From assembly GCA_963921255.3 (NCBI GenBank), contig CAWUEW020000001.1:186001-250000 (forward strand): 64,000 nucleotides of DNA, read 5' to 3'. This document shows, piece after piece, positions 26,388 through 35,347 of this stretch. A program made the position numbers and the translations under genes. The notes beneath the pieces are model-generated. The model had not been told where the DNA came from, made no database searches, and saw nothing but the letters and a program-made list of their open reading frames with translations. Positions within the stretch are counted from its first letter, which is position 1. Each line of letters begins with the position of its first letter. This stretch comes from JANSYL01 sp963921255. Lineage in GTDB: Bacteria; Pseudomonadota; Alphaproteobacteria; Rhodobacterales; Rhodobacteraceae.

Positions 26388-27766
26388 AGGTAGAGGCCCC
26401 GGAGTCTCGTCCGCGCCGTCGGGCGTTCGAAGGTTGCCATCATCCCATGCGGGCTCCGCCCGTAGAGGGAACCGTCCGACCCGGGAAAGGCCGCCGCGAA
26501 GTCCATCGGCATCGTGAGGTGAGTGGTTTCCGGCGTCGGGGAGAACGTCAGCCCCCACGATTTCAAAGTCTCGAAAGTGCGTGTCCGACATAGATTTGCG
26601 TCCTCGGGGGTCGATGGATGCCCCGCGGGGCCGTTCAAAATGATTTCAAAGCGCTCGAGGCCTTGAGGTGTCTGTCCGCCGCGATCCTGTGCGCAGATGT
26701 AAAGTGTCCCGTCGCGCGGCATGCGACCCGCGGCCAGATCGTCAAACTCGGTCTTCGGATCGGCGCAGAAGAAGACGTTGTGATGGGCCAGGTCGATCCC
26801 GTGGGGTTTGGCTGCGTATCCCCAGACAAACGCGCTGAGGCTGCGGGGGGCGGTGCCTTTGGCCGGAACGCTGGATTTCGGATCGGGCCCGAGCAGCCCG
26901 TTTTGCAGCGCCTTCGGATCCCCGTTGAACAGAATGGCATCCGCCCCGAGTCGGCAGCCGCCGGACAAATGAACGGCGGTCGCTGTCCCATCGCGGCGTT
27001 CGATCCGCTCGGCCTTTGTGTTGAAGTGGAAAACCACACCGCGGTCCTTGGCCAATTTGTACATGGCCTGCGCCAAGGCATGCATGCCACCGGCGACACT
27101 CCAAACCCCCTTGGCCTCCGAGTGCCAGATCAGGCCGAGGACCGCCGGGCTTTGATAGGGGGACCCGCCCACATAGGTCGCGTAGCGCCCAAACAGCTGC
27201 TGCAGCCGCGGATCGTTGAATTCTGCGGCAAGGCTTTGTGCCAGCGTGCGACCTGGCGCCAACGCGGGAATCAAGCCGGGCGACCCAAGCACGCGCGCCG
27301 TGAGTTGCCCAAGCCTTGGTTCGGCGGCGTGCATCACCGGCGCTTCAAACGCCTCGTAAAGCTTTCTGGCCCGATCCGAGAACTGGTCGAACGCCCGCGC
27401 TTCGTCGGGGCCTGCAAACGCCTCGACGGCCTTCACGCTTTGCGCGCGATCCCGAAACAAATCCAGCTGGCTGCCATCCGGCCAGAAGTGGCGGGCCAGA
27501 ATGTCGTCTTCGCTGAGCGTGACGTGGTCCGACAGGCGGGTGCCCAAAGCCGCGAACAGGTCCTCGAATACAGGACGCATCGTCATGACGGTTGGACCGA
27601 TATCAATGGGCCCGGCCTCGGAGGGGCGGGTGCGCATCTTGCCGCCCGGCCCGTCATGCGCCTCGACCACGGTGACCGCGACGCCGGCAGCGGCAAGGCG
27701 CAGCGCGGCGGAAAGGCCGCCGATGCCGGCGCCGATCACGACCGTGGATTGTGCAGCGTCAGACAA
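26201..27766 (-). CDS. crtD: Methoxyneurosporene (hydroxyneurosporene) dehydrogenase CrtD
   Basis: FAD-dependent carotenoid C-3,4 desaturase, about 521 aa. N-terminal dinucleotide fold VVIGAGIGGLSAALRLAAAG and C-terminal LRGLYLCGGGAHPGAGIPMA are CrtI/CrtD signatures. No ATG lies at the N-terminus; TTG at 27766 is chosen because GGAGGC sits just upstream and the PpsR box then lies in the leader. A GTG at 27805 is the alternative. The last 30 residues (after AAAILNDLAL) look like a read-through tail over crtC. Confidence 0.93.
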   Translation of the reverse strand: MSDAAQSTVVIGAGIGGLSAALRLAAAGVAVTVVEAHDGPGGKMRTRPSEAGPIDIGPTVMTMRPVFEDLFAALGTRLSDHVTLSEDDILARHFWPDGSQLDLFRDRAQSVKAVEAFAGPDEARAFDQFSDRARKLYEAFEAPVMHAAEPRLGQLTARVLGSPGLIPALAPGRTLAQSLAAEFNDPRLQQLFGRYATYVGGSPYQSPAVLGLIWHSEAKGVWSVAGGMHALAQAMYKLAKDRGVVFHFNTKAERIERRDGTATAVHLSGGCRLGADAILFNGDPKALQNGLLGPDPKSSVPAKGTAPRSLSAFVWGYAAKPHGIDLAHHNVFFCADPKTEFDDLAAGRMPRDGTLYICAQDRGGQTPQGLERFEIILNGPAGHPSTPEDANLCRTRTFETLKSWGLTFSPTPETTHLTMPMDFAAAFPGSDGSLYGRSPHGMMATFERPTARTRLRGLYLCGGGAHPGAGIPMACLSGKHAAAAILNDLALTSASRRTATPGGMSTGSATIANAPSPSSAS

Positions 27767-27781
27767 GCTCGCCTCCAAAAG

Positions 27782-27799
27782 TGTCACTTTATGTTGACA
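27782..27799. promoter_or_regulatory. PpsR/CrtJ box 1 in the crtD-crtE intergenic region
   Basis: TGTCACTTTATGTTGACA, a perfect TGT-N12-ACA palindrome as bound by PpsR/CrtJ. It contains a TTGACA that can serve as the -35 for crtE. Confidence 0.88.
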
Positions 27800-27812
27800 G
27801 ATCACGCGTAAC

Positions 27813-27830
27813 TGTCCACTGTAATTTACA
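27813..27830. promoter_or_regulatory. PpsR/CrtJ box 2 in the crtD-crtE intergenic region
   Basis: TGTCCACTGTAATTTACA, a second perfect TGT-N12-ACA site, centre-to-centre 31 bp (about three helical turns) from box 1, suited to cooperative binding and to control of both divergent operons. Confidence 0.88.
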
Positions 27831-27876
27831 ACCTAGCTGTCCAAAATGCGAGACGTTCCATGCAAGTGAGGGTGAT

Positions 27877-28746
27877 ATGCCGCTAAAATCACGGATCGAG
27901 GCTTCGATCGAAGCGGCCATTCGGCAGGGTCAATCCGGTTCTGCGCCCGCCAAGCTTGCCGGGGCCCTGGACTATGCCGTGAACCCAGGCGGCGCACGCA
28001 TTCGCCCGACAATCTGCCTGTCTGTGGCTTTGGCCTGCGGTGACAAAAGCCCCGCCATGTCGAATGCAGCCGCAACAGCGATTGAACTGATCCATTGCGC
28101 CAGCCTTGTCCATGATGACATGCCCTGCTTTGACAACGCAGACATTCGCCGCGGCAAGCCCACGGTGCATGTGGCCTATGGGGAACCGCTTGCCCTTTTG
28201 ACGGGCGATTCGCTTATCATCATGGCGTTCGAGGTGCTTGCCCGGGCCGCAGCGGAAGACCCGGCACGTGCGGTCGACCTGATCCGAATTCTGGGCGAAA
28301 GCACAGGGATGCCGGGTGGCATTTGTGCCGGCCAGGGATGGGAAAGCGAATCGAAGATTGATCTGTCCGCCTACCATCGGGCCAAAACCGGTGCCCTGTT
28401 CACGGCGGCGACCCATATGGGTGCGGCAGCCGCGGGCGAAGAACCGGACGCCTGGACCGAACTTGGCGCGCGCATTGGCGAGGCTTTCCAGGTCGCCGAC
28501 GACCTGCGCGATGCGCTTTACGATGAAGAGATTCTGGGCAAACCGGCCCACCAGGATGAAATCAACGACCGCCCAAATGCAGTTTCGGAATTGGGCGTGC
28601 GCGGGGCGATCCGCCGGCTTGAGGATATCCTGTCGGGCGCGATTTCCTCGATCCCGTCCTGCCCCGGCGAAGCGGCCCTCTGCGATATGGTTCGAAAGAC
28701 GGCAGAGCGCCTGACACCTGTCCTTCCCGCGCATCAGCTCGTCTGA
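27877..28746 (+). CDS. crtE: Geranylgeranyl diphosphate synthase CrtE
   Basis: Makes GGPP for carotenoids and for the bacteriochlorophyll tail. 289 aa from MPLKSRIEASIEAA. First aspartate-rich motif HDDMPCFDNADIRRG (DDxxxxD), second ADDLRDAL in the FQVADDLRDALYDEE segment. The ATG at 27877 has a GAGGGTGAT ribosome site; upstream in-frame starts would translate the PpsR sites. crtF starts 5 bp after the stop. Confidence 0.95.
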   Translation: MPLKSRIEASIEAAIRQGQSGSAPAKLAGALDYAVNPGGARIRPTICLSVALACGDKSPAMSNAAATAIELIHCASLVHDDMPCFDNADIRRGKPTVHVAYGEPLALLTGDSLIIMAFEVLARAAAEDPARAVDLIRILGESTGMPGGICAGQGWESESKIDLSAYHRAKTGALFTAATHMGAAAAGEEPDAWTELGARIGEAFQVADDLRDALYDEEILGKPAHQDEINDRPNAVSELGVRGAIRRLEDILSGAISSIPSCPGEAALCDMVRKTAERLTPVLPAHQLV

Positions 28747-28750
28747 TCCG

Positions 28751-29893
28751 ATGACGATCGCTGATCAGCCGGACTATCTGCAACGGGGCGCGTTGGCCGA
28801 TCGCATTTATGCGTGGCGCATGCGGTTGCTTGGATCGCGCCGGTTCCAGTCCTGGGCCGCCAGAACGCCCTTTGCTGCGCGTGTGGCCCGCAAAGACGGC
28901 GAGCGCCTCTTTGATCTGACGGCGGGGTTTCTGCACAGCCAAATCCTTCAAGCCTTCGTTCAATTCGATATCCCGTCCCTGCTGTCCGAGCGGCCTCAGA
29001 CGGCAGATGAACTGGCGTTGACCCTGTCGGTTCCCGCCGATCGCATGGTGGTGTTCTGCCAGGCGGCCACGTCGCTTGGGCTTTTGGCGCTTGGCCGCGA
29101 CGGACGCTACGGCCTTGGACGCCTCGGGGCAGCTCTGCCGGGTGTGCCGGGTTTGGCCGACATGATTCGGCATCACGACGTGTTGTATCGCGACGTCGCG
29201 GATCCCGTCGCGTTCTTCCAAGACGGGTCGACCACAGAGCTTGCCGATTTCTGGCCCTATGTCTTTGGGGCCAAAGGCGATATCGACCCCGACACGGCCG
29301 AAACTTACTCCAACCTTATGGCCGAAAGTCAGGGCCTGGTGGCGGAAGAGGCCTTGCGGCACCTCAAGCTGGACGATGTCGACACCCTTCTTGATATCGG
29401 AGGCGGGACGGGCATGTTCCTCAGCGCCGTCGGGCGTGCCTATGCCAAGCCGAACCTCCATCTTTTCGACCTTCCGGTGGTCGTTGCCGCGGCTCAGGAC
29501 CGGTTTGACAAAGCCGGGCTGTCGGCGCGCAGCGCCGTGACCGGTGGGAATTTTCGCACTGACGCGCTGCCAGCCGGCGCCGACGCGATCAGCCTCGTGC
29601 GGGTGTTGTATGACCATGGCGATCTGACCGTCCGGATGTTGTTGAGCAAGGTTCATGCCGCATTGCCCCAGAACGGACGGCTCATTGTGGCCGAACCGAT
29701 GGCCGGTGGGCGCCATCCGACCCGGGCCGGCGACGCCTATTTTGGTCTGTATTGCATGGCCATGCGCACTGGCCGTGCGCGGAGCGCCGAAGAAATTGCC
29801 AACCTTTTGAAAGAGGCCGGTTTTTCCGAGGTTCGCATCCGCAAGACAAGCCGCCCGTTCATCACCGGCGTTGTGGAAGCCCGCAAACTGTAA
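28751..29893 (+). CDS. crtF: Hydroxyneurosporene O-methyltransferase CrtF
   Basis: Methylates the C-1 hydroxyl made by CrtC, giving methoxy carotenoids such as spheroidene. 380 aa; N-terminal dimerisation region, then the SAM-binding DTLLDIGGGTGMFLSAVG, and the catalytic-domain segments VRVLYDHGD and LIVAEPMAGG typical of plant-like O-methyltransferases. It is co-transcribed with crtE and followed by the bchC promoter. Confidence 0.95.
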   Translation: MTIADQPDYLQRGALADRIYAWRMRLLGSRRFQSWAARTPFAARVARKDGERLFDLTAGFLHSQILQAFVQFDIPSLLSERPQTADELALTLSVPADRMVVFCQAATSLGLLALGRDGRYGLGRLGAALPGVPGLADMIRHHDVLYRDVADPVAFFQDGSTTELADFWPYVFGAKGDIDPDTAETYSNLMAESQGLVAEEALRHLKLDDVDTLLDIGGGTGMFLSAVGRAYAKPNLHLFDLPVVVAAAQDRFDKAGLSARSAVTGGNFRTDALPAGADAISLVRVLYDHGDLTVRMLLSKVHAALPQNGRLIVAEPMAGGRHPTRAGDAYFGLYCMAMRTGRARSAEEIANLLKEAGFSEVRIRKTSRPFITGVVEARKL

Positions 29894-29910
29894 ACTTCGG
29901 CGTCTTCATA

Positions 29911-29928
29911 TGTCTATTATGATTGACA
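29911..29928. promoter_or_regulatory. PpsR/CrtJ box 1, bchC promoter
   Basis: TGTCTATTATGATTGACA, perfect TGT-N12-ACA. Its TTGACA end can be the -35 of the bchC promoter. Confidence 0.9.
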
Positions 29929-29936
29929 TACCAAAG

Positions 29937-29954
29937 TGTCAGGTTAAACTTACA
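29937..29954. promoter_or_regulatory. PpsR/CrtJ box 2, bchC promoter
   Basis: TGTCAGGTTAAACTTACA, perfect TGT-N12-ACA, separated from box 1 by 8 bp: the tandem 8-bp arrangement known for cooperative CrtJ/PpsR binding at bchC. A TAAACT within it lies 16 bp from the TTGACA and is a candidate -10. Confidence 0.9.
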
Positions 29955-30019
29955 GTCATGTTGTCGCAGGGTTACAGATTCTCCGACATCACAGACCGGA
30001 CCGAAAGGAAGACCCACCC

Positions 30020-30961
30020 GTGCAGACGACTGCCATCATTTTGGAAGGCCCAAAAACATTGGGCCTCGGCACGGTAAAGCTGACCGATCCTGGCGCAGGC
30101 GATCTTGTGGTCGACGTGCGCCATTCAGGGATTTCAACGGGCACTGAAAAACTGTTCTGGTCCGGGCAGATGCCGCCATTCCCAGGCATGGGCTATCCAT
30201 TGGTGCCGGGCTACGAAGCCGCGGGCGAAGTGGTTGAGGCGGATCCATCGACCGGCTTTCACGTCGGCGACATCGTCTTTGTCCCGGGCGCAAACTGTTA
30301 CCAGGACGTGAAGGGCCTCTTTGGTGGTGCGACCCACCGTTTGGTGACCGCCGCGGATCGCGTGGTGAAGATTGACCCCGCCCTGGGTGCCGAGGGGGCC
30401 CTGCTGGCCTTGGCGGCGACAGCGCGTCATGCCTTGGCCGGACTGGACACCAAGTTGCCTGAACTGATTGTCGGGCACGGTGTTTTCGGTCGCCTTCTGG
30501 CCCGTTTGACCATCGCGGCGGGTGGCGACGCCCCGACCGTTTGGGAAATTGACCCGGATCGCATGACCGGTGCTGAAGGTTACACGGTTGTTCATCCGGA
30601 CAAGGACGAACGCCGCGACTACGGCTGTATCTACGATGCGTCCGGCGTCGGCAGTCTGCTTGATACATTGGTCGGACGCTTGGCCAAGAACGGCGAGATC
30701 GTGCTGGCCGGGTTTTACCCCGAACCCCTGCAATTTGCTTTCCCGCCCGCCTTCATGCGCGAGGCGCGGTTTCGCATCGCCGCCGAATGGACGCGCGATG
30801 ACCTGATCGCCACGCGCGATCTGATCGACCACGGCGCGCTGAGCCTGTCGGGTCTGATCACACATTCTGTCCACGCGAGCCATGCCGCGACCGCTTACCA
30901 GACGGCGTTCGAAGACCCGGCATGTCTCAAAATGATCCTGAATTGGGAGAACGCCGCATGA
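30020..30961 (+). CDS. bchC: Bacteriochlorophyllide a dehydrogenase BchC
   Basis: Oxidises the 3-hydroxyethyl group of the chlorin ring to the 3-acetyl group of bacteriochlorophyllide a. 313 aa, zinc-alcohol-dehydrogenase-like fold lacking an obvious zinc site; FWSGQMPPFPGMGYPLVPGYEAAGEV and IVGHGVFGRLLARL mark the family. It is the first gene of the bchCXYZ-pufQBA superoperon and is read from the two-box PpsR promoter. The stop overlaps bchX (ATGA). Confidence 0.95.
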   Translation: MQTTAIILEGPKTLGLGTVKLTDPGAGDLVVDVRHSGISTGTEKLFWSGQMPPFPGMGYPLVPGYEAAGEVVEADPSTGFHVGDIVFVPGANCYQDVKGLFGGATHRLVTAADRVVKIDPALGAEGALLALAATARHALAGLDTKLPELIVGHGVFGRLLARLTIAAGGDAPTVWEIDPDRMTGAEGYTVVHPDKDERRDYGCIYDASGVGSLLDTLVGRLAKNGEIVLAGFYPEPLQFAFPPAFMREARFRIAAEWTRDDLIATRDLIDHGALSLSGLITHSVHASHAATAYQTAFEDPACLKMILNWENAA

Positions 30962-31962
30962 GCCTCGATACCCCCCCGAATCTTCGAGACTACGACAACA
31001 AGCTCCGCGAAGAAGCGTCCGAGCCGACCCTCGAAGTGCCTCAGGGCGAGCCCACCAAGAAGACGCAGATCATCGCGATCTATGGCAAAGGCGGCATCGG
31101 CAAATCCTTCACGCTGGCCAACCTCAGCCACATGATGGCCGAGCAGGGCAAGCGCGTGCTGCTCATCGGCTGCGACCCGAAATCGGATACGACCTCGCTT
31201 CTGTTTGGCGGCAAGGCCTGCCCGACGATCATCGAAACCTCGACCCAGAAGAAGCTGGCCGGGGAAGAGGTTAAGATCGGGGATGTTTGCTTCAAGCGTG
31301 GTGGCGTTTTCGCCATGGAGCTTGGCGGGCCTGAGGTCGGCCGGGGCTGTGGCGGCCGTGGGATCATCCACGGGTTCGAGCTGCTAGAGAAACTGGGCTT
31401 CCACGACTGGGATTTCGACTATGTTCTGCTCGATTTCCTGGGCGACGTGGTGTGTGGCGGTTTCGGCCTCCCGATTGCGCGTGACATGGCACAGAAGGTG
31501 ATCCTGGTTGGGTCAAACGATCTGCAATCGCTGTATGTCGCCAACAATGTGTGCTCGGCTGTGGAGTATTTCCGCAAACTGGGCGGGAATGTCGGCGTCG
31601 CGGGATTGGTCATCAACAAGGATGACGGATCGGGCGAAGCCCAGGCGTTTGCCAAGGCGGTTGATATCCCGGTTCTGGCGTCGATCCCGCAGGACGACGA
31701 CCTGCGCAAGAAATCGGCCAACTATCAGATCGTCGGCACTCAAGAGAGCCAATGGGGCGATCTCTTCGCCGCTTTGGGTGAGAACGTGGCCGATGCACCG
31801 CCGATGCGGCCGGTGGCCCTGACGCAAGATCAACTGCTGGAGCTGTTCGACGGGTCCGATACCGGCGCTGGTGTGGTGCTGGAACCCGCAACCGACCAGG
31901 ACATGCGCGGCAAGAACGCCAAGCCCAAGAAATCCCTCGAAGTCGTGTACGACGAGGCGTGA
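30958..31962 (+). CDS. bchX: Chlorophyllide a reductase iron protein BchX
   Basis: NifH-like ATPase that feeds electrons to BchYZ for reduction of ring B of chlorophyllide a. 334 aa from the ATG overlapping the bchC stop. P-loop YGKGGIGKSFTLANL, switch region FLGDVVCGGFGLP and the cluster cysteines in GRGCGGRGIIHG and VVCGG. The N-terminal extension of about 40 residues is usual for BchX and longer than in BchL. Confidence 0.96.
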   Translation: MSLDTPPNLRDYDNKLREEASEPTLEVPQGEPTKKTQIIAIYGKGGIGKSFTLANLSHMMAEQGKRVLLIGCDPKSDTTSLLFGGKACPTIIETSTQKKLAGEEVKIGDVCFKRGGVFAMELGGPEVGRGCGGRGIIHGFELLEKLGFHDWDFDYVLLDFLGDVVCGGFGLPIARDMAQKVILVGSNDLQSLYVANNVCSAVEYFRKLGGNVGVAGLVINKDDGSGEAQAFAKAVDIPVLASIPQDDDLRKKSANYQIVGTQESQWGDLFAALGENVADAPPMRPVALTQDQLLELFDGSDTGAGVVLEPATDQDMRGKNAKPKKSLEVVYDEA

Positions 31963-31966
31963 TCTG

Positions 31967-33544
31967 ATGTCAGAGGATTTCAAAGAAGTCAGATACGACG
32001 ACGCGGCGGACGCCGAAGTCATCCAAGGCGAAGGGCGGGACGACTCCGTCCAAACGCCCGCTGGCAGGGACGGCATGGGATGTCACGCGGGCGCAGCCGA
32101 GATGGAAAAAGCGGCCCGCATGGCCGGCAAATCCGAGATTCTGGATCAATACGCCAAGGACTATCCGCAAGGTCCGCATGACAAACCGCAAAGCATGTGT
32201 CCTGCCTTTGGCAGTCTGCGCGTGGGTCTGCGAATGCGCCGCACGGCGACCGTCCTCAGCGGATCGGCCTGCTGCGTCTACGGCCTGACCTTCGTCAGCC
32301 ATTTCTACGGCGCGCGGCGCTCGGTCGGATATGTCCCGTTCAACTCGGAGACGTTGGTCACCGGCAAGCTTTTCGAAGACATCCGCGACGCGGTCCACGA
32401 GATGGCCGACCCCGAGCGTTACGACGCCATCGTGGTTACCAATCTCTGTGTTCCGACCGCGTCCGGTGTGCCGCTGCGGCTGCTGCCGAGCGAAATCAAC
32501 GGTGTGCGCATTGTCGGCATCGATGTTCCCGGGTTCGGGATTCCAACGCATGCGGAGGCCAAGGATGTCCTGGCCGGCGCCATGCTCAACTATGCCCGAC
32601 AGGAGGTGGAGGCCGGTCCCGTGCAAGCCCCTGTCTCGGGTAAATCAGACCGCCCAACGGTTACGCTGTTGGGCGAAATGTTCCCTGCTGACCCTCTGGG
32701 TATAGGAGGGATGCTCGCGCCACTCGGTCTGGCGGCAGGTCCGGTCGTTCCCTGCCGTGAGTGGCGTGAGCTCTATTCTGCGCTCGACAGCGAAGTCGTT
32801 GCTGCCATCCATCCGTTCTACACCGCTGCCATCCGCGAATTCGAGGCGGCGGGCCGCACGATCGTCGGATCGGCGCCGGTGGGCCATGACGGCACTGCCG
32901 CGTGGCTGAAGAACATCGGGGACGCCTACGGCGTTGCCGCGGATCAAGTGGCTGCTGCGCAAAACGCGTTCCTTCCCGCCATCAAGGACGCGCTGGCCGC
33001 CACGCCGATCAACGGCACGATCACCCTGTCGGGCTACGAAGGCTCGGAGCTTCTGGTGGCGCGCCTGCTGATCGAAAGCGGGGCGGACGTGGCCTATGTC
33101 GGGTCGGCCTGTCCGAAGACGAAGTGGTCTGAACAGGACGTCGACTGGCTTGAAGCGCATGGCGCGACGGTCAAGTTCCGCGCGTCGCTTGAAGATGACT
33201 GCGCCGCCATGGAGGCGATCAAGCCCGACCTGGCCATCGGCACGACGCCGGTGGTCCAGAAGGGCAAGGAGCTTGGGATCCCAAGCCTCTACTTCACCAA
33301 TCTGATCTCCGCGCGCCCGCTGATGGGCCCGATGGGGGCGGGCAGCCTGCAACAGGTCGTCAACGCCGCGATGGCGAACAAGGACCGCATGGATCACATG
33401 AAGGCCTTTTTCGAGGGCGTTGGAGAAGGCGACACCGCGGGCATCTGGGAGGGCGCCCCGAACCTGCGCCCCGACTTCCGCGAACAGCACCAGAAGAAGC
33501 TGGACAAACAGAAGCGCGCCGCCAAAGCGCAGGAGATGATCTGA
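31967..33544 (+). CDS. bchY: Chlorophyllide a reductase subunit Y
   Basis: NifD/BchN-like catalytic subunit, 525 aa. Cluster-ligand cysteines appear in SMCPAFGSLR, SACCVYG and VTNLCVPTASGVP. It pairs with BchZ and receives electrons from BchX. It starts 4 bp after bchX. Its stop overlaps an ATG that opens a 37-codon ORF running through a REP-like hairpin into bchZ. Confidence 0.95.
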   Translation: MSEDFKEVRYDDAADAEVIQGEGRDDSVQTPAGRDGMGCHAGAAEMEKAARMAGKSEILDQYAKDYPQGPHDKPQSMCPAFGSLRVGLRMRRTATVLSGSACCVYGLTFVSHFYGARRSVGYVPFNSETLVTGKLFEDIRDAVHEMADPERYDAIVVTNLCVPTASGVPLRLLPSEINGVRIVGIDVPGFGIPTHAEAKDVLAGAMLNYARQEVEAGPVQAPVSGKSDRPTVTLLGEMFPADPLGIGGMLAPLGLAAGPVVPCREWRELYSALDSEVVAAIHPFYTAAIREFEAAGRTIVGSAPVGHDGTAAWLKNIGDAYGVAADQVAAAQNAFLPAIKDALAATPINGTITLSGYEGSELLVARLLIESGADVAYVGSACPKTKWSEQDVDWLEAHGATVKFRASLEDDCAAMEAIKPDLAIGTTPVVQKGKELGIPSLYFTNLISARPLMGPMGAGSLQQVVNAAMANKDRMDHMKAFFEGVGEGDTAGIWEGAPNLRPDFREQHQKKLDKQKRAAKAQEMI

Positions 33545-33570
33545 TGCCGAGCCATATCAGAGACGTTTCC

Positions 33571-33623
33571 CGCCTTCGGCGCGACCCGGCGGGGGCGCTG
33601 CCCCCGCACCCCCGGGATATTTC
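33571..33623. repeat. REP-like GC hairpin between bchY and bchZ
   Basis: Perfect 8-bp stem GCGGGGGC/GCCCCCGC (33589-33596 and 33600-33607) with a 3-base loop, followed by ACCCCCGGGATATTTCT. This resembles an extragenic palindrome seen after many genes in Rhodobacteraceae genomes (from memory). Its insertion leaves a 106-bp gap in an operon where other junctions overlap. Confidence 0.65.
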
Positions 33624-33650
33624 TAAAACAGAGACGTGGGGGGCGGTCGC

Positions 33651-35129
33651 ATGCTGATTCAAGACCATGACCGCGCCGGTGGCTACTGGGGATCGGTCTA
33701 TGCCTTTACGGCCGTGAAGGGCCTGCAGGTGATCATAGATGGTCCGGTCGGGTGCGAGAACCTGCCGGTGACCTCGGTTCTGCATTATACCGATGGGCTC
33801 CCGCCGCATGAGCTGCCGATCGTCGTGACGGGATTGGCCGAAGAAGAGTTGGGCCGTGACGGGACCGAAGGCGCGATGAAGCGAGCCTGGGATGTGCTTG
33901 ATCCTGCGCTGCCGAGCGTGGTTGTCACCGGTTCGATCGCGGAGATGATCGGCGGCGGTGTGACCCCGCAAGGCACCAATATCCAACGGTTCCTGCCGCG
34001 CACCATTGATGAGGATCAGTGGGAAAGCGCCGACCGCGCCATGACCTGGATTTTCACCGAATTCGGCATGACGAAAGGCCGTATGCCGCCCGAGAAGAAG
34101 CGCCCCGAGGGCGCTGCACCGCGGGTCAACATCCTTGGTCCGATGTATGGCACCTTCAACATGCCGTCCGATCTGGCGGAAATCCGGCGCCTGGTGGAAG
34201 GCATCGGGTGCGAGGTCAACATGGTCATGCCGCTGGGCAGCCATCTGGCCGAGATGCGGAACCTCGTGAATGCCGATGTGAACATTTGCATGTACCGCGA
34301 ATTTGGCCGCGGCTTGTGCGAAGTTCTGGGCAAACCGTACCTGCAAGCCCCGATCGGGGTCGAATCGACCACCAAGTTCCTGCGGACCTTGGGTGACCTC
34401 ACCGGGCTCGATCCGGAACCGTTCATCGAAAAGGAAAAGCACTCGACCATCAAACCGGTTTGGGATCTGTGGCGGTCGGTGACCCAGGATTTCTTCGCCA
34501 CCGCCAGTTTCGGGATTGTCGCGAACGAAACCTACGCGCGGGGGATCCGGTTGTTCCTCGAAGACGACATGGGCCTGCCTTGTGCCTTTGCGGTGGCGCG
34601 CTGTGCCGGCAAGAAGACGGACAATGACCAGGTCCGGGCATTGGTCAGCCAGACACGGCCCTTGATCCTGATGGGCTCGATCAATGAGAAGATGTACCTC
34701 GCCGAAATGTCGGCAGGTCACGGACCGAAGCCGGCCTTCCTTCCGGCCAGCTTCCCAGGTGCCGCAATTCGCCGTGCGACCGGCACCCCGATGATGGGGT
34801 ATGCCGGCGCCACTTATCTGATCCAAGAGGTGTGCAACGGCCTCTTTGATGCATTGTTCCACATCTTGCCCCTCGGCAGTGACATGGACAGTGCCGAAGC
34901 CACGCCGACAACGCTGCGCCGCGATTTCCCCTGGGATCCCGACGCGCAGACCTTGTTGGACAAGATCGTTGCCGAACACCCCATCCTGACCCGGATTTCT
35001 GCCGCCAAAACCCTGCGCGATGCCGCGGAAAAGGCGGCGCTGGAGACCGGGGCCGAGCGGGTGGTGAAAGAGACCGTCGCGGCGCTTGCGCCCGCTGGTT
35101 TCGAACTTGAAGGAGGAGGGAAGGGATGA
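33651..35129 (+). CDS. bchZ: Chlorophyllide a reductase subunit Z
   Basis: NifK/BchB-like subunit of chlorophyllide a oxidoreductase, 492 aa. The ATG at 33651 gives MLIQDHDRAGGYWGSVYAFT, the usual N-terminus; GPVGCENLPVTSVLHYTDG holds a conserved cluster cysteine region. The C-terminus ends in GFELEGGGKG just before pufQ, whose ATG overlaps the stop. Confidence 0.95.
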   Translation: MLIQDHDRAGGYWGSVYAFTAVKGLQVIIDGPVGCENLPVTSVLHYTDGLPPHELPIVVTGLAEEELGRDGTEGAMKRAWDVLDPALPSVVVTGSIAEMIGGGVTPQGTNIQRFLPRTIDEDQWESADRAMTWIFTEFGMTKGRMPPEKKRPEGAAPRVNILGPMYGTFNMPSDLAEIRRLVEGIGCEVNMVMPLGSHLAEMRNLVNADVNICMYREFGRGLCEVLGKPYLQAPIGVESTTKFLRTLGDLTGLDPEPFIEKEKHSTIKPVWDLWRSVTQDFFATASFGIVANETYARGIRLFLEDDMGLPCAFAVARCAGKKTDNDQVRALVSQTRPLILMGSINEKMYLAEMSAGHGPKPAFLPASFPGAAIRRATGTPMMGYAGATYLIQEVCNGLFDALFHILPLGSDMDSAEATPTTLRRDFPWDPDAQTLLDKIVAEHPILTRISAAKTLRDAAEKAALETGAERVVKETVAALAPAGFELEGGGKG

Positions 35130-35347
35130 CGGATTTCACGTCCGACACCCCCGTCACCCGGTCGGCCAAGCCGCCGAAGACGGAGTTCATGGTCTATTTC
35201 GGGATCATCTTCCTGGCCACGCTTCCACTTGCGACCCTGACCTGGGCGCTGGCGGCAATCCGGGCCGGAAACATGACCGACAAAGGGCCGATCAAGCGGG
35301 CCTGGAGCCAGGCGCGCACCATTACGCCGATGATCTTCTCGGCCTGA
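35126..35347 (+). CDS. pufQ: PufQ, bacteriochlorophyll assembly protein
   Basis: 73 aa with one membrane helix (FMVYFGIIFLATLPLATLTWALA) and the conserved RAWSQARTITPMIFSA end. PufQ is found only in Rhodobacterales-type puf operons and promotes pigment delivery to complexes. ATGA overlap with bchZ links bch and puf expression. The 214 bp to pufB contains no convincing gene. Confidence 0.93.
   Translation: MTDFTSDTPVTRSAKPPKTEFMVYFGIIFLATLPLATLTWALAAIRAGNMTDKGPIKRAWSQARTITPMIFSA

Noticed and set aside
26618..27811. 397-codon open frame on the plus strand
   Set aside because: It lies antisense to crtD, has no recognisable motifs, and arises from high GC codon bias on the opposite strand.
33360..34979. 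539-codon open frame on the minus strand
   Set aside because: Antisense shadow of bchZ and the end of bchY; no domain, and both sense genes are unambiguous.
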